From: Batillaria attramentaria
Lineage: Eukaryota > Mollusca > Gastropoda > Batillariidae
NCBI GenBank assembly: GCA_018292915.2
Contig: JACVVK020000488.1
Location: 42,501 to 106,500 of the forward strand
Length of the DNA stretch: 64,000 nucleotides
Reading direction: 5' to 3'
The notes under the pieces were generated by a model, which saw nothing but the letters and a program-made list of their open reading frames with translations, had not been told where the DNA came from and did no database searches. A program made the position numbers and the translations under genes. The number at the start of each line of letters is the position of its first letter. Positions within the stretch are counted from its first letter, which is position 1. Positions 63,984-64,000 of this stretch are shown here, one piece after another.

Positions 63984-64000
63984 TGTGTTGTTTTGTTTGG
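61306..64000. other. Probable tomosyn intron; no further exon recognised
   Basis: AT-rich sequence with an A-run at 62260-62279, a C-run at 63175-63190 and (GT)n at 63922-63980. No ORF on the minus strand looks like tomosyn WD40 sequence. Upstream exons should lie beyond the right edge, unless they are very short. Confidence 0.5.

Overview
This is a eukaryotic genomic window, most likely from a lophotrochozoan and probably a gastropod mollusc. The reasons are intron-rich animal genes with GT-AG splice sites, very dense (CA)n, (CT)n and (GTT)n microsatellites, several tRNA-derived SINE families, LINE 3' fragments, terminal-inverted-repeat (TIR) and foldback elements, and a tetraopsin-type opsin. 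The species cannot be named from sequence alone. There is no sign of bacterial genes, CRISPR or operons.

Two genes can be supported, both on the minus strand. (1) A complete opsin of 375 residues in six coding exons between 29505 (ATG) and 14687 (stop). It has a retinal-binding Lys307, the Cys116-Cys193 pair and a Glu181-type counterion (Glu187). It most resembles neuropsin/Opn5 and peropsin, but has Tyr-Arg-Trp where D/E-R-Y is usual. A candidate TATA promoter and non-coding first exon lie near 32.0 kb. (2) The 3' part of a tomosyn (STXBP5-like) gene: ten consecutive exons from 61305 down to the stop at 53501. They encode about 427 C-terminal residues, including the R-SNARE-like tail. The 5' part lies beyond the right edge or in exons not recognised. 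An AATAAA plus GT-rich site near 42.99 kb suggests a 3' UTR of up to about 10.5 kb.

Layout. 1-14.6 kb is intergenic and repeat-rich: a solo LTR with target duplication, a TIR element, LINE 3' ends and SINEs. 14.7-29.5 kb is the opsin gene; its introns carry a 600-bp foldback element, a GACCTTGACC-array element, a LINE nested in another repeat, and SINEs. 29.5-32.0 kb is the putative opsin leader and promoter. 32-42.9 kb is intergenic, with SINEs and microsatellites. 42.9-53.5 kb is the putative tomosyn 3' UTR, free of the SINE families seen elsewhere but carrying one TIR element. 53.5-61.3 kb holds the tomosyn exons; the introns carry a second GACCTTGACC array, a palindrome with a hammerhead-like core, and a GC-rich island with a SAP ORF and an opposing THAP ORF. 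61.3-64 kb is probably intron.

The two genes are not obviously linked in function: one is a light-sensing receptor, the other an inhibitor of SNARE assembly in neurons and secretory cells. What they share is intronic load, since near-identical 1.4-kb elements packed with nuclear-receptor-like half-sites sit in one intron of each.
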